Below, piece after piece: positions 34,316 through 49,644 of a stretch of 64,000 nucleotides of DNA. The DNA is from Artemia franciscana (taxonomy: Eukaryota; Arthropoda; Branchiopoda; Anostraca; Artemiidae). Below the pieces are notes generated by a model. The model was not told the DNA's origin and did no database searches. It saw only the letters and a list, made by a program, of their open reading frames with translations. The translations under genes were made by a program, and so were the position numbers. Numbering within the stretch: the stretch's first letter is position 1; every line of letters starts with the position of its first letter. Where the stretch lies: the NCBI RefSeq assembly GCF_032884065.1, contig NC_088871.1:21278755-21342754 (forward strand). The letters run 5' to 3'.

Positions 34316-34985
34316 TACTTATATAAGATTTGGTGGTGATTTGTACAAGCAAATTTTGGGAATTCCCATGGGGGGGGGGGGGAATGCTGGGCCCATTTAT
34401 AGCTGACTTGTTTTTAAGTCAACTAGAATATAAATATATGATGGAAGAGAATAATCCAAATAATTTAAAACATGTTTTGTCAAATAATAAAAGATATTTA
34501 GATGATATTTTGGTCTTAAATTGTAAGGATTTCATTGATATTTCTAAAAATATATATCCATCAGAGCTTACACTTGAACCTAGTCATGGCGCTGGTCATG
34601 AAGATCATTTCTTAGATTTAAATGTTAATATTTGTGATAATAATAAATTAAGTTTTAAAATGTATAATAAAACGGATGATTTTGATTTTGAAGTGATTTG
34701 TTTCCCATTCCTGAAAGTAATATACACTCAATATCACATATTCTGCGTTTTTCTCACAGTTACTTCGTTATGCAAGGATTGTAGTAATTATATTGATTTT
34801 AAAAATAGATGTAAAATCTTAAGCCAAAAATTGATATCAAGAGGTTTTTCTGCAAATAAATTAACTGGCAATTTAAAAATTTAGTTTTCATTATAACGAA
34901 ATTTAAATAAATATCAAAAGAATTATCTGGAAATACTTAAAGAAATTTTCAACCAATTTCGGAGGTTCGACAAATGATGATGCAG
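34316..34985 (+). pseudogene. Penelope-like reverse transcriptase, 3' part (copy A)
   Basis: Continues the split gene: YIRFGGDLYKQILGIPMG (motif B), FIADLF, RYLDDILVLN (motif C) and EDHFLDLNVN. It then goes out of frame after EVICFPF, where copy B stays open. A run of 13 G and an extra T disturb motif B. Confidence 0.65.
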
Positions 34986-35589
34986 CGCCATTTATTTGAA
35001 TGTGTTTCTAATAGAGCGGATTTTTAAAAAAAAAATAGCCACATGGTAAAGATGAATTCTATAATTGTTTAGTTCTTTTTTTTTGCTATGTGTTAATACT
35101 TGTGATTTGGTAAATTTTATCATATTTAGTTTACCTTTGTTGCTAAAAAGAGGGATATATTAACAGGATAAGCTTGTTTTGGTGTTACTTGGTTGTTTTA
35201 CATTTGCTGTTTTTTTTTTCATAGGCATGTATTTTTGGGGGTGATACATGACACGGGGATGCCATGGATATTCTGTGGTAGCCACAACACTTGGCTGGGT
35301 AGAAAATTTAAAGTGGCGAGACCCTATAGGCCAGTGTATTCTCCTGATGAGCCCTTGTGTTGGGTTGTTGCCTCTTTATTATTTTTTCTATTGTTTGGTA
35401 AATGACGACTTATACTTATTAACGACATGACTGCCTGTCCATGATTATTCTTGATGGTTGATTGTGTTTGGCTATGCTATTTGACCTATGTGATTATATG
35501 GATGAGTAGGGTTAAGGCCTCATTCAAGTGCTGGTCTATATTAATCACTAATTTAGGAAAACAGTCTTCTTTTTCTCCTTCTGTCTCTC

Positions 35590-35591
<2 letters not shown>

Positions 35592-35624
<33 letters not shown>

Positions 35625-35788
35625 TTTTTTTTTTTTTTTTTTATGTATCTTTCTATATTCACAGGTGGGACACAGGGACACAACTAAAATGGCGCGTAAC
35701 GACTTAAGCGCGCGGGGGAGCTTGGGGGGCGCGAAGCACCCCACCAACTAGGTGTTGGGGTGGCGCGAAGCGCCACCCCAACAGCTAG
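35592..35788 (+). mobile_element. Poly-T joined to a Helitron 3' end (copy A)
   Basis: About 50 T (one A), then TGTATCTTTCTATATTCACA and a shortened GC-rich 3' region with both hairpins and CTAG at 35785-35788, followed by T. No body, helicase tail or 5' end. Copy B equivalent: 50929-51126. Confidence 0.7.
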
Positions 35789-36305
35789 TTTATTATATTT
35801 ATTCCTTTCTTTTCTCGTGTACATGACTATATTTCCTAGTGTTAAGCATTGAGTCCTAGTATTAGGTAAATGTAATGTTTCATTTAAGCCTTTTCTGATG
35901 ATCACTGACGTAATTTTATGATATTTGTACCTTTTTCTGTATTCATGGCCATATTTTTGACCTTAAAATACACTTAGTTGTACTATGCTGGGGGGACAAC
36001 TATATATATACTCCCGTCCCCACTTGTTAGAACTGCATGTTAGAACCATGGCTGCAACATTGAAACAAAAGTCACTTCCAGTCATGGTAGTACCCAATCG
36101 CTCCGCCTATTGGAGTTACTGATTGACCAAAATCCAGTCCGTCTCGTTTTTGCTTCTTTTTACTAATATAGTCGTGGCTTAAAATAACTCGAGTCTCAAA
36201 GAACAAAGTCTTGCTCTGAAATATCGAACACTTGCAATATATAATATTCTAAATGAATTAATTAGAAAGGTTTAAACATCTTTATAACAATGAGAAATTA
36301 CTTAC

Positions 36306-36537
36306 CACAGCTCTCAAAGCAAGTCCTGAACTGCCACCTGGAAGTTGATAACACCTTCTATCTCCAAAGGTGGGCGCTGAATTTGCGGCATCTCTAAGGG
36401 TCCATAGAAGCTGGAAGCGAATTTTGCAGCATAAGACAATACAGATACTTTATTCCATAGCCATTTTCATCAAGGATTTTCTTAATTGCTGCAATGCGAC
36501 AATCCATCATGTCAGATGGAGCAATAATATGTGCCCC
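36306..36537 (-). pseudogene. ALAD: ALAD exon, copy A, with three indels
   Basis: Same exon as 51645-51877, with the same acceptor and donor. It has one extra C in a C run at the acceptor side, one A missing from an AAA run and one T missing from a TTT run, so the 233-bp exon becomes 232 bp and the frame is lost. All three differences are in homopolymers and the exon lies less than 1 kb from a contig end. This points to uncorrected long-read errors in a redundant contig end as much as to a real broken exon. Confidence 0.85.
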
Positions 36538-36579
36538 CTGAAATAGATGTACCTTCATCAAGTTAAGCTCGATATGTAA

Positions 36580-36800
36580 ATGTACAGAGAGGGCCGTGTC
36601 AGGGGAGGGTTTGTCGATTGAGCCCCCTATACCTCCTGCCTGAGATGTTTGCCCGGCTCGTAAAAACATAATAAAAAGGATATAAACAAATTTTTGACGC
36701 ATTGCTTAAAAGTTTTCTTTTTGTAAAGCATGGTCCCCCCTGAAAAAGATCATTTTGTAACACCCACCCCCCACCCCCAAAAAAAAAATCTTAGATATGA
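36580..36800. repeat. Dispersed repeat family R3 (copy A)
   Basis: GGGCCGTGTCAGGGGAGG, a GTAAAAACATAATAAAAA..ACAAATTTTTGACGC core and a C-rich end. Related to 8535-8705, equal to 51925-52140. Confidence 0.4.
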
Positions 36801-37101
36801 CCCTGTGCAGAGTTTTCAACTCTATGCAGCCAGCTTTTCAACGTTCTTGGATATTTTTTTTCCAGTGACAAAAAATGGTTCGATAAAATCCTGCAGATCA
36901 CTGAAATTACAGAATTGTGCTAATAAACACGATTATTTTGTGTTAATAAAACTTGTTGAAACACGGTATTTTAGAAGACCCCAAAAACCAGCATTTTAGA
37001 CGAGCTGGGTCTGAAGAAAGCGAAGCCAAGGTTGTCCAACTGCTCTGGCATATGGTCGAAAACTGACTTGTTAGGCAATACGTTTCGGCAACAGTGAAAG
37101 G

Positions 37102-37201
37102 NNNNNNNNNNNNNNNNNNNNNNNNNNNNNNNNNNNNNNNNNNNNNNNNNNNNNNNNNNNNNNNNNNNNNNNNNNNNNNNNNNNNNNNNNNNNNNNNNNN
37201 N
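37102..37201. other. Assembly gap (100 N)
   Basis: Exactly 100 N, the conventional filler for a gap of unknown size. Both flanks belong to the duplicated segment. Confidence 1.
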
Positions 37202-39253
<2,052 letters not shown>

Positions 39254-41240
39254 CTAGCTGTTGGGGTGGCGCTTCGCGCCACCCCAACACCTAGTTGGTG
39301 GGGGCGCTTCGCGCCCCCCCCCAAGCCCCCCCGCGCGCGTAAGTCGTTACGCGCCATAATAGTTACGCGCCATTGTAGTTGTGTCCCTATGTCCCACCTG
39401 TGAATATAGATAGATATATATATATGGTTTTAACTACGTAAAACTTGCGAATATACAACATTCTTTGCTGTCCCATTGTCTTTGCATATAAATAGATTGT
39501 CAGGTTTACCGACTCTTGAACATGCAACATATAATGGTCCATGGGAAAACAATCTGTATTCAGATCTATACCTCATGATTCTAATGATTGCCCTTGAGCT
39601 TTGTTGATGGTTATTGCTAATCGACCATTCCATGTCCCGGTGTCCCGGTCGTCATTTACATCCCCCTGTTTCCCCCGGTGTCCCCGTTGTAGTTGTGTCC
39701 CGGTCGTCATTTATATTCCCTGTGTCCCGGTCGTCATTTGTATCCCGGTGTCCCGGTCTGTATATACATTCGTTTTTTAGTTTTGTTTTTCTCCTTTATT
39801 TTTTTCCTTTTTTTTCTTTTTTAGCTTATTTAGATTTTTAGATTTTTTAGTTTTTTTATTAGTTTTTAGTTTTTTTTTTCTTTTTAGTTTTTTTTGTCCC
39901 GGTCGTCATTTATATCCCCCTGTTTCCCCCGGTGTCCCCGTTGTAGTTGTGTCCCTGTGTCCCGGTTTTTAGTTCTTTTAGTTTTTACCTTTTTTAGTTT
40001 TTTTTAGTTTTTTAGATGAAAATTTTTTTTAGTTTTTTCCTTTTTTTCTTTTTAGTTTTTTATTGGTTTTTACCTTTATGTTAGCTTATTTTTCAGTTTT
40101 TTCCTTTTTTTTAGTTTTTTTTTATTTTTTTTTTTTTTAGTTTTTTACCTTTTTTTAGTTTTTTTAGTTTTTTCAGTTTTTTTTAGTTTTTTAGCTTTTT
40201 TACTTTTTTTATTAGTTTTTAGTTTTTTTGTAGTTTTTGCCTTTTTTAGTTTTTTCAGTTTTTTTTTAGTTTTTTATTGGTTTTTACCTTTTTTTTAGCT
40301 TATTTTTCAGTTTTTTCCTTTTGTTTAGTTGTTTTTAGTTGTTTTTAGTTTTTTTAGTTTTTTACCTTTTTTTTAGTTTTTTTAGTTTTTTAGCTTTTTT
40401 ATTTTTTTTTTATTAGTTTTTAGTTTTTTTTGCAGTTTTTGCCTTTTTTTTAGTTTTTTTAGTTTTTTAGCCTTTTTATTAGTTTTTAGTTTTTTTTGTA
40501 GTTTTTGCCTTTTTTTAGTTTTTTTAGTTTTTTAGCTTTTTTATTTTTTTTATTAGTTTTTAGTTTTTTTTGTAGTTTTTGCCTTTTTTTTTTTTTTCTT
40601 TTTTGACGTCACCTGATCCAGTTTTTTCAGGTGACGTCACCTGATCCACGATCCACAGACAACTTATTTTTATATATATAGATAGTTTTTTTTTTTTACT
40701 TATGTCCTGGTCGTCATTTATACTCCCTGTGTCCCTGTGCTTTGTTGATTGCTAATCGAACATTCCTTTTGTCCTGGTCGCTTTCTCTTTGAGTGTTGTC
40801 ATTTATTAGTTTTTTCCTTTTTTTTTAGTTTTTTATTGGTTTTTACCTTTATTTTAGCTTATTTTTCAGTTTTTTCCTTTTTTTTAGTTTTTTTTTATTT
40901 TTTATTTTTTTTAGTTTTTTACCTTTTTTTAGTTTTTTTTTAGTTTTTTTAGTTTTTTAGCTTTTTTACTTTTTTATTAGTTTTTAGTTTTTTTTTGTAG
41001 TTTTTGCCTTTTTTTAGTTTTTTCAGTTTTTTTTTTAGTTTTTTATTGGTTTTTACCTTTATAGTTTTTTTAGTTTTTTAGCTTTTTTATTTTTTTTTAT
41101 TAGTTTTTAGTTTTTTTTGTAGTTTTTGCCTTTTTTTAGTTTTTTCAGTTTTGACGTCACCTGATCCAGTTTTTTCAGGTGACGTCACCTGACACATCCA
41201 TCCATCCATCCACAGACAACTTATTTTTTATATATATAGA
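39254..41240 (-). mobile_element. Composite Helitron C2
   Basis: CTAG at 39257-39254, helicase tail 39424-39630, minisatellite and T-rich blocks, inner 5' end TC at 40682 and outer 5' end TC at 41240. The inner and outer ends are joined by the same ACTA|TC junction as in C1 and the plus-strand composites. Confidence 0.8.
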
Positions 41241-42371
<1,131 letters not shown>

Positions 42372-42382
42372 TACAATACAAA

Positions 42383-44363
42383 TTAACTGCGTAAAACTTG
42401 CGAATATACAACATTCTTCGCTGTCCAATTGTCGCTGCATATAAATAGATTGTCAGGTTTACCGACCCTCGAACATGCAACGTACAATTGTCCATGGGAA
42501 AAACAATCAGTATTAAGATCTATTCCACATGTTTCTAATGATTGAGCTTTGTTAATGGTGATTGCAAATGCTAATCGAATTGGGAATTGCAATCTTTTAA
42601 ATTGAAAAGGCAGATCCGTTGGAATCATGGGAATGCGAGGAATAAGAACAGCCTCACCCTCAAACGGCCCTGTCAAGATTGTGGCCTCTATTAGGTTTTC
42701 CATTGTTTTTTTTACGGCAAGTCGCGTGCCATTGCAAAGCTTTGGTGGGTTGATATTTCTTAAAAGTATTATTGGTACGCCTATTTTTAGTTGTAGCACG
42801 TGTGGTGGAAGCCCTGAAAGATCTATGGAATTTAAAAATTCAGATGGATAATTAACCGCTTCATTTGGTTCCAAAACTGTGTCGACTGACTTGTAAAGGA
42901 CTGCCTGGTCTCGAATCTTGGTCAAAACAATATTGTTGATTTCGTGGACGTCTATATTTTTGGGTGCGAGAATCACTCTTTCACTTAGCCATTTATTATT
43001 TTTATAATTTTTTAGAATTTTCGGAAATACTTATTCAATCAATTCATTTTTGGACGTCACTAAATTACAGAAATCAGCAGGTAGTTGTATACGTCCTGAA
43101 ATTGAGTCTACTGGGAGCTTTCCGTTTCCAATTGCCAGCAATTGATCTGAAAATATTTGACCAGAGTCATCGTTTTGCAATCGGACACGCATATTTGTAG
43201 TTAATTTTAATATTTTTACGTGTGCCCATAAATTAGAATTTTTCAGGCAAGCATTCATTTCGTCTGCAGGAGTTGATTTAGGTATTATGAGGAATGTTTG
43301 CCTGAAATCTCCCGCAAGCAATATTAATGTGCTGCCAAAGGGTTTCGACTTCCCTCTCAAATCTTTCAAGCATTAATCCAGAGCCTCGAGCGATTTTTGT
43401 GTGCCATTGTGCACTCATCCCAAATAATAAGTTTGCATTGCTGCAATACTTTACCCATCCCAGATGATTTGGAAATATTGCACGTGGGAGTTTCTGTAGA
43501 ATGCAAATTCAGAGGCAATTTCAAAGCGGAATGAGCAGTTCTTCCACCAGGCAGCAATGTTGCGGCTATTCCGGACGACGCAATTGCCAACGCTATATCA
43601 TTTTTTGATCGAATTGATGCCAGAATCAGTTTTATCACAAACGTTTTACCAGTACCTCCTGGCGCATCCAAAAAGAAAATTTCTCCAACAATGTTATCGA
43701 CACAATGCGTTATCGTATCATAAATGTCTTTTTATTCCGACATTAACTTGGAAATGTTATTTTGTACATACGACAATAGATCACTCGTACTGTAACTTTG
43801 TTCACGATCCAATTCTACACATGTCGAAACAGCAGCGATACGGTTAGGTGAAGGTATTCCCAAATCCTGAAGAAGTTTGTTTGCCATACGGACGCACAAA
43901 TCTTCTATAATAACTAAAGTGTAGTTATAAATTTCTGATGTAAAATCAAAAGTCATATCTGACTTCTCTAACTGTTTTCGATGGAGTATATCTTCGGACA
44001 TTTTTGACTTATATTTTTCCCATAACTCTGTAGGAGCTGATGGAGAGCAAGTGCACGAATTTGACTTGGGGTTGACGTTTCGCACGCTTCATTGATGCAG
44101 TTATCCCAGTGTTGGTCATTCTCCAATAAATTCAGAGCTTGACATGCACTACGGTAAGTGTCATGTATAGTACCGTTTACAGTTCTCAAATACTCAAAGG
44201 ATGTCGGACCGGGTACATTCACCAAAAGCAGGCGTAGAAAGAAGCATTCATGTTGATTGGGGTGAACGGTGTAGAGTCTTCCTATCGTGGTATCTTTGAA
44301 GATGGTAGGTTGGCCGTAAACCCACTGGTTATCTACTTCGATGGTGGTACCGTTGACATTGTA
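42383..44363 (-). pseudogene. Helitron Pif1-like helicase pseudogene (copy B)
   Basis: The conceptual pieces are identical to copy A at 27116-29096, with the same frameshifts, stops and loss of GQ from the NKAQGQ(S/T) motif. The lesions predate whatever produced the two copies. See copy A for the motif order. Confidence 0.85.
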
Positions 44364-44673
44364 GGTTCTTCAGTCATTTTACAATTAGAAATTTCTCTTT
44401 CAACGGTCTTCTTACATTTAAAAATTTGTCTTTGAACGATATTCTTAAATACCTGTGTCCTGGTCGTCATTTATATTCCCTGTGTCCCGGTCGTCATTTG
44501 TGTCCCGGTATCCCAGTCTGTAATTTCTCTTTGAGTGTCCCGGTCGTTATTTATATTCCCTCTGTCCCGGTTGTCATTTGTGTCCCGGTCTGTAATTTCT
44601 CTTTGAGTGTTTTTTCTTTTTAGTATTTTTTAGTTTTTTACATTTTTTCTTTTTTCAGTTTTCTTTTTCTTCT

Positions 44674-45024
44674 TTATTTTTCAGCTTCACTATGAAATAC
44701 ATATCGCCGAACCTTTGTTTTTTGAACTAAAATCTGGTAGGCATTGATGACCTTATCCAAGTCAAAATCCCAAACCCAATCATCATCGCTATCATTTTCA
44801 GTTTTGATATGTTTTGACTCTCGCTGTCCAGGTGGATCTTCATCTAACTGCGCGGTTTTGCGTTCTTTAGCCTCAAGCCTGTTTCCTTGCTGTTCTTTTG
44901 ATTCCTCGGCACGCTTTCTTTTCTGACTTTCTCTATCAGCAGCAAGTTTTTTGGCATAGACTCTTTGAGCATCTTCATCGGCTTTTGCCATTGTAAGTTC
45001 ATCAGTCATTTTAAACTTAAACAT
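44674..45024 (-). CDS. Helitron N-terminal ORF fragment (copy B)
   Basis: Identical to 29407-29757 except one substitution (MAK for MEK near residue 13). It is basic and K/R/E-rich with a KRKR cluster and an acidic NDSDDDW patch. It lies just inside the Helitron 5' end at 45174. Confidence 0.45.
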   Translation of the reverse strand: MFKFKMTDELTMAKADEDAQRVYAKKLAADRESQKRKRAEESKEQQGNRLEAKERKTAQLDEDPPGQRESKHIKTENDSDDDWVWDFDLDKVINAYQILVQKTKVRRYVFHSEAEK

Positions 45025-45174
45025 TAATAGATTTCTACGTGAACATATATGTCTTAAATATCTTTAATGAAGTCACCGTCATAGCAAAAATGACGACAAC
45101 TAACTTCGTCAGTCGACACAGAAACATGACGTCACCTGATCCACAGACAGACAACTTATTTTTATATATATAGA

Positions 45175-46203
45175 TAGATATATTGTGATTCCTCGGCACG
45201 CTTTCTGTTCTTGCTTTCTCTATCAGCCGCAAGCCTGTTTTCTTGCTGTTCTTGTGATTCCTCGGCCGCTTTCTTTTCTTACTTTCTCTATCAGCCGCAA
45301 GTTTTTTGGCATAGACTCTTTGAGAAGCTTCCTCGTCTGTTGCCATTGTAGGTTCTTCAGTCATTTTACAATTAAACATTTTTCCGTCCACGATCTTTTT
45401 ACAATTAAAAATTTTTCTTTTGAGCAGCTTCCTCGGCTGTTGCCATTGTAGGTTCTTCAGTCAATTTACAATTAAACTTTTTTCCTTCCACGATCTTCTT
45501 ACAATTAAAAATTTGTCTTTGAACGATTTTCTTAAATACCTTTAATGACGTCATCGTCATAACAAACATGACGACAACTAACTTCATGACGACATGATGA
45601 CATGACGTCACTCAACAGACCAACAGACAACTTATTTTTATATCTATATATATAAAATATAGAATAGATATTATATCGCGGTCGTTATTTGTGTCCCAGT
45701 GACTCAGTCTGTAATTTCTCTTTGAGTGTCGCGGTCGTCATTTATATTCCCTGTGTCCCGGTTTATAGTTTTCTTTTTCTCCTTTATTTTTCAGCTTTTT
45801 TCCTTTTTTTAGTTTTTTTCTTTTTCAGTTTTTAGTTGTTTTTTTTATTTTTTTTTGTTAGTTTTTAGTTGTTTTTTTCTTTTTAGTTTTTTTGTAGTTT
45901 TTACCTTTTTTTTAGTTTTTAGTTTTTTACCTTTTTTTATTTTTTTTCAGTTTTTTAGCTTTTTCAATATTTTAGTATTTTCTTTTTAGTTTTTTTTTGT
46001 AGTTTTTACCTTTTTTAGTTTTGTTCTTCTTTTGTATTAATGCTAAAGTCAAGGTTCGAACCCGGAACCTCTCGGACCTGGAACCTGGAACATAACGCTT
46101 TACCAACTCAGCTACTTCGGCTTGAATACATTCGTTTCTGAACTGGTATATGATGAAATAATTCAGACGTCATATAATGACGTCACTCGACAGACAGACA
46201 GAC
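45175..46203 (-). mobile_element. Stacked Helitron 5' fragments (copy B)
   Basis: Equals 29908-30915: partial N-terminal ORF copies, the TGACGTCATCG block, minisatellite, T-rich block, tRNA-like piece at 46041-46121 and a GACGTCACTCGACAGACAG end. Confidence 0.5.
46041..46121 (-). other. tRNA-derived sequence (copy B)
   Basis: Same as 30753-30832 with one extra A: A box TAGCTGAGTTGG, B box GGGTTCGAACC, unpaired acceptor ends. Confidence 0.5.
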
Positions 46204-46998
46204 AAGAATTTAATTATTAGTAGAATAAGAAATAAAATATATTCTAATTTAAAAAATAGTAACACTAGATCATTATTTTGTAATGCGAAGATTAAACAAG
46301 CAATTGCTAATCTACAGAATGAATTTGTAATTGTGTCAGTGGATAAAGCTAATAATAATTTTGCCATAATTTGTCAGAAGCTGTATTGTGATATCTTAAA
46401 AAGGGAGTTATGCACAACTAATGTTTATGAAAAGGTAAATTTAGAGGATGAGAATTTAATTGACAAGACTGAAGAAATACTTTTTAAAAATTTTAATATT
46501 AAAATAAATGACAATGATAAAAAGTTCCCTTTCCTATATTGGACTGTAAAATTTCATAAGATCCCCCTAAACCACGGTTTATTGCTGGAGCAGCTAAATG
46601 TCCAACCCGCATTGCTGCTACTGACCTCTCTTTAATTTTAAAGGAAATTGAAAATAAACTTAAAACCTATTGTTCTGGTATTAAAGTTTTCGAATTTTAA
46701 TCTATATTGGAGTGTTAATAATTCACTGCAGGTGATAGAGTCTTTAACAATGGTTTCAGCTAAAAGAATTGAGTCTTTCGATTTTGTGACAATGTATACT
46801 AATTTATCACTTAATGTAGTGTTAGATAATTTAAAAACTGTTATCAAGAAATCTTTCCTCTTATCTAGTAAAAGGTTCTTAAAAATAGACACTTATAATA
46901 AAAAAAGCTATATGGACAAATTGCTTTAATACTACAGTTAACTTGAGATGTTACAGCTTGGATATGATTTTTGAGTTATTAGAATTTGTTTTATACAA
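46204..46998 (+). pseudogene. Penelope-like reverse transcriptase, 5' part (copy B)
   Basis: Reads KNLIISRIRNKIYSNLKN, then NEFVIVSVDKANNNFAIICQ, a KLYCDILKREL segment, FLYWTVKFHKIP, RFIAGAAKCPTRIAATDLS after a frameshift, YWSVNNSLQVIESL and ESFDFVTMYTNLSL (motif A). The DKA-x-NN and K-x-HK-x-P segments followed by R-x-I-x-(G/S) resemble Penelope-like element RTs; the family assignment is tentative. At least three frameshifts (near 46570, 46690 and 46920) kill it. No start methionine is evident, so the 5' end is missing. The gene is cut by a Helitron at 46998|46999. Confidence 0.65.
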
Positions 46999-49457
46999 TC
47001 TATATATATAAAAATAAGTTGTCTGTGGATGTGTGGATGGATCAGGTGACGTCACCTGAAAAAACTGGATCAGGTGACGTCAAAACTGAAAAAACTAAAA
47101 TAAGGCAAAAACTACAAAAAAAACTAAAAACTAATAAAAAAAATAAAAAAGCTAAAAAACTAAAAAAACTAAAAAAAGGCAAAAACTACAAAAAAAACTA
47201 AAAACTAATAAAAAAGCTAAAAAACTAAAAAAACTAAAAAAAGGCAAAAACTACAAAAAAAACTAAAAACTAATAAAAAAAATAAAAAAGCTAAAAAACT
47301 AAAAAAACTAAAAAAACTAAAAAAAGGTAAAAAACTAAAAAAACTAAAAACTAAAAAAAACTAAAAAAAAAGGAAAAAACTGAAAAATAAGCTAAAATAA
47401 AGGTAAAAACCAATAAAAAACTAAAAAAAAACTGAAAAAACTAAAAAAAAGGCAAAAACTACAAAAAAAAACTAAAAACTAATAAAAAAAGTAAAAAAAC
47501 TAAAAAACTAAAAAAACTAAAAAAACTAAAAAAAGGTAAAAAACTAAAAAAAAATAAAAAAAAACTAAAAAAAAGGAAAAAACTGAAAAATAAGCTAAAA
47601 TAAAGGTAAAAACCAATAAAAAACTAAAAAGAAAAAAAGGAAAAAACTAAAAAAAATTTTCATCTAAAAAACTAAAAAAAAACTAAAAAAGGTAAAAACT
47701 AAAAGAACTAAAAAAGAAAAAAATAAATGACGAAACTCAAAGAGAAAGCGACCAGGACAAAAGGAATGTTCGATTAGCAATCAACAAAGCACCGGGACAC
47801 AGGGAGTATAAATGACGACCAGGACATAAGTAAAAAAAAAAAACTATCTATATATATAAAAATAAGTTGTCTGTGGATCTGTGGATCGTGGATCAGGTGA
47901 CGTCACCTGAAAAAACTGGATCAGGTGACGTCAAAACTGAAAAAACTAAAAAAAGGCAAAAACTACAAAAAAAACTAAAAACTAATAAAAAAAATAAAAA
48001 AGCTAAAAAACTAAAAAAACTAAAAAAAGGCAAAAACTACAAAAAAAACTAAAAACTAATAAAAAAGCTAAAAAACTAAAAAAACTAAAAAAAAGGCAAA
48101 AACTACAAAAAAAAACTAAAAACTAATAAAAAAAATAAAAAAGCTAAAAAACTAAAAAAACTAAAAAAACTAAAAAAAGGTAAAAAACTAAAAAAACTAA
48201 AAACTAAAAAAAACTAAAAAAAAGGAAAAAACTGAAAAATAAGCTAAAATAAAGGTAAAAACCAATAAAAAACTAAAAAAAAAACTGAAAAAACTAAAAA
48301 AAGGCAAAAACTACAAAAAAACTAAAAACTAATAAAAAAAAGTAAAAAAGCTAAAAAACTAAAAAAACTAAAAAAACTAAAAAAAGGTAAAAAACTAAAA
48401 AAAATAAAAAATAAAAAAAAAACTAAAAAAAAAGGAAAAAACTGAAAAATAAGCTAACATAAAGGTAAAAACCAATAAAAAACTAAAAAGAAAAAAAGGA
48501 AAAAACTAAAAAAAATTTTCATCTAAAAAACTAAAAAAAACTAAAAAAGGTAAAAACTAAAAGAACTAAAAAAGAAAAAAATAAATGACGACACTCAAAG
48601 AGAAAGCGACCAGGACAAAAGGAATGTTCGATTAGCAATCAACAAAGCACCGGGACACAGGGAGGATAAATGACGACCAGGACATAAGTAAAAAAAAAAA
48701 TTAACAAAACTAAAAAGAAGGTAAAAACTACAAAAAAACTAAAAAGAAAAAAAAACTAAAAACTAATAAAAAAACTAAAAAATCTAAAAATCTAAATAAA
48801 CTAAAAAGGAAAAAAATAAAGGAGAAAAACAAAACTAAAAAACGAATGTATATACAGACCGGTACACCGGGATACAAATGACGACCGGGACACAGGGAAT
48901 ATAAATGACGACCGGGACACAGGGACACAACTACAACGGGGGCACCGGGGGAAACAGGGGGATATAAATGACGACCGGGACAAAAAAACTAAAAAGAAAA
49001 AAAAACTAAAAACTAATAAAAAAACTAAAAAATCTAAAAATCTAAATAAGCTAAAAAAGAAAAAAAAAGGAAAAAAAATAAAGGAGAAAAACAAAACTAA
49101 AAAACGAATGTATATACAGACCGGGACACCGGGATACAAATGACGACCGGGACACAGGGAATATAAATGACGACCGGGACACAGGGACACAACTACAACG
49201 GGGACACCGGGGGAAACAGGGGGATGTAAATGACGACCGGGACACCGGGACAGGGAATGGTCGATTAGCAATCACCATCAACAAAGCTCAAGGGCAATCA
49301 TTAGAATCATGAGGTATAGATCTGAATACAGATTGTTTTCCCATGGACCATTATATGTTGCATGTTCAAGAGTCGGTAAACCTGACAATCTATTTATATG
49401 CAAAGACAATGGGACAGCAAAGAATGTTGTATATTCGCAAGTTTTACGTAGTTAAAA

Positions 49458-49491
<34 letters not shown>

Positions 49492-49644
49492 ATATTCACA
49501 GGTGGGACATAGGGACACAACTACAATGGCGCGTAACTATTATGGCGCGTAACGACTTACGCGCGCGGGGGGGCTTGGGGGGGGCGCGAAGCGCCCCCAC
49601 CAACTAGGTGTTGGGGTGGCGCGAAGCGCCACCCCAACAGCTAG
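46999..49644 (+). mobile_element. Composite Helitron inserted in the RT gene (copy B)
   Basis: TC at 46999-47000 after A. CRE palindrome. A-rich CTAAAAA block. TGACGACCAGGACATAAG. Second 5' end TC at 47847-47848 after ACTA. Second A-rich block, minisatellites, helicase tail (about 49255-49456), (TA)n, GC-rich 3' region, then CTAG at 49641-49644 before T. Removing exactly this segment joins TTATACAA to TACTTATATAAG and continues the RT frame (LEFVLYN|TYIRFGGD). This fixes both ends to the base and shows that the two-headed composite was the transposed unit. Confidence 0.9.

Larger units (their letters stand above)
42372..45174 (-). mobile_element. Relic of a protein-coding Helitron (copy B)
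   Basis: Same layout as 27105-29907: 5' TC at 45174, N-terminal ORF, minisatellite, helicase pseudogene. Rep region and 3' hairpins missing. Confidence 0.65.

Noticed and set aside
30916-34985. Viral or LTR-type origin for the RT
   Set aside because: No LTRs, gag, protease or integrase; the DKA and K-x-HK motifs fit Penelope-like RTs better.
36306-36537. A second, functional ALAD exon giving alternative splicing
   Set aside because: Three homopolymer indels break the frame, and the copy lies in a contig end that duplicates 51645-51877.
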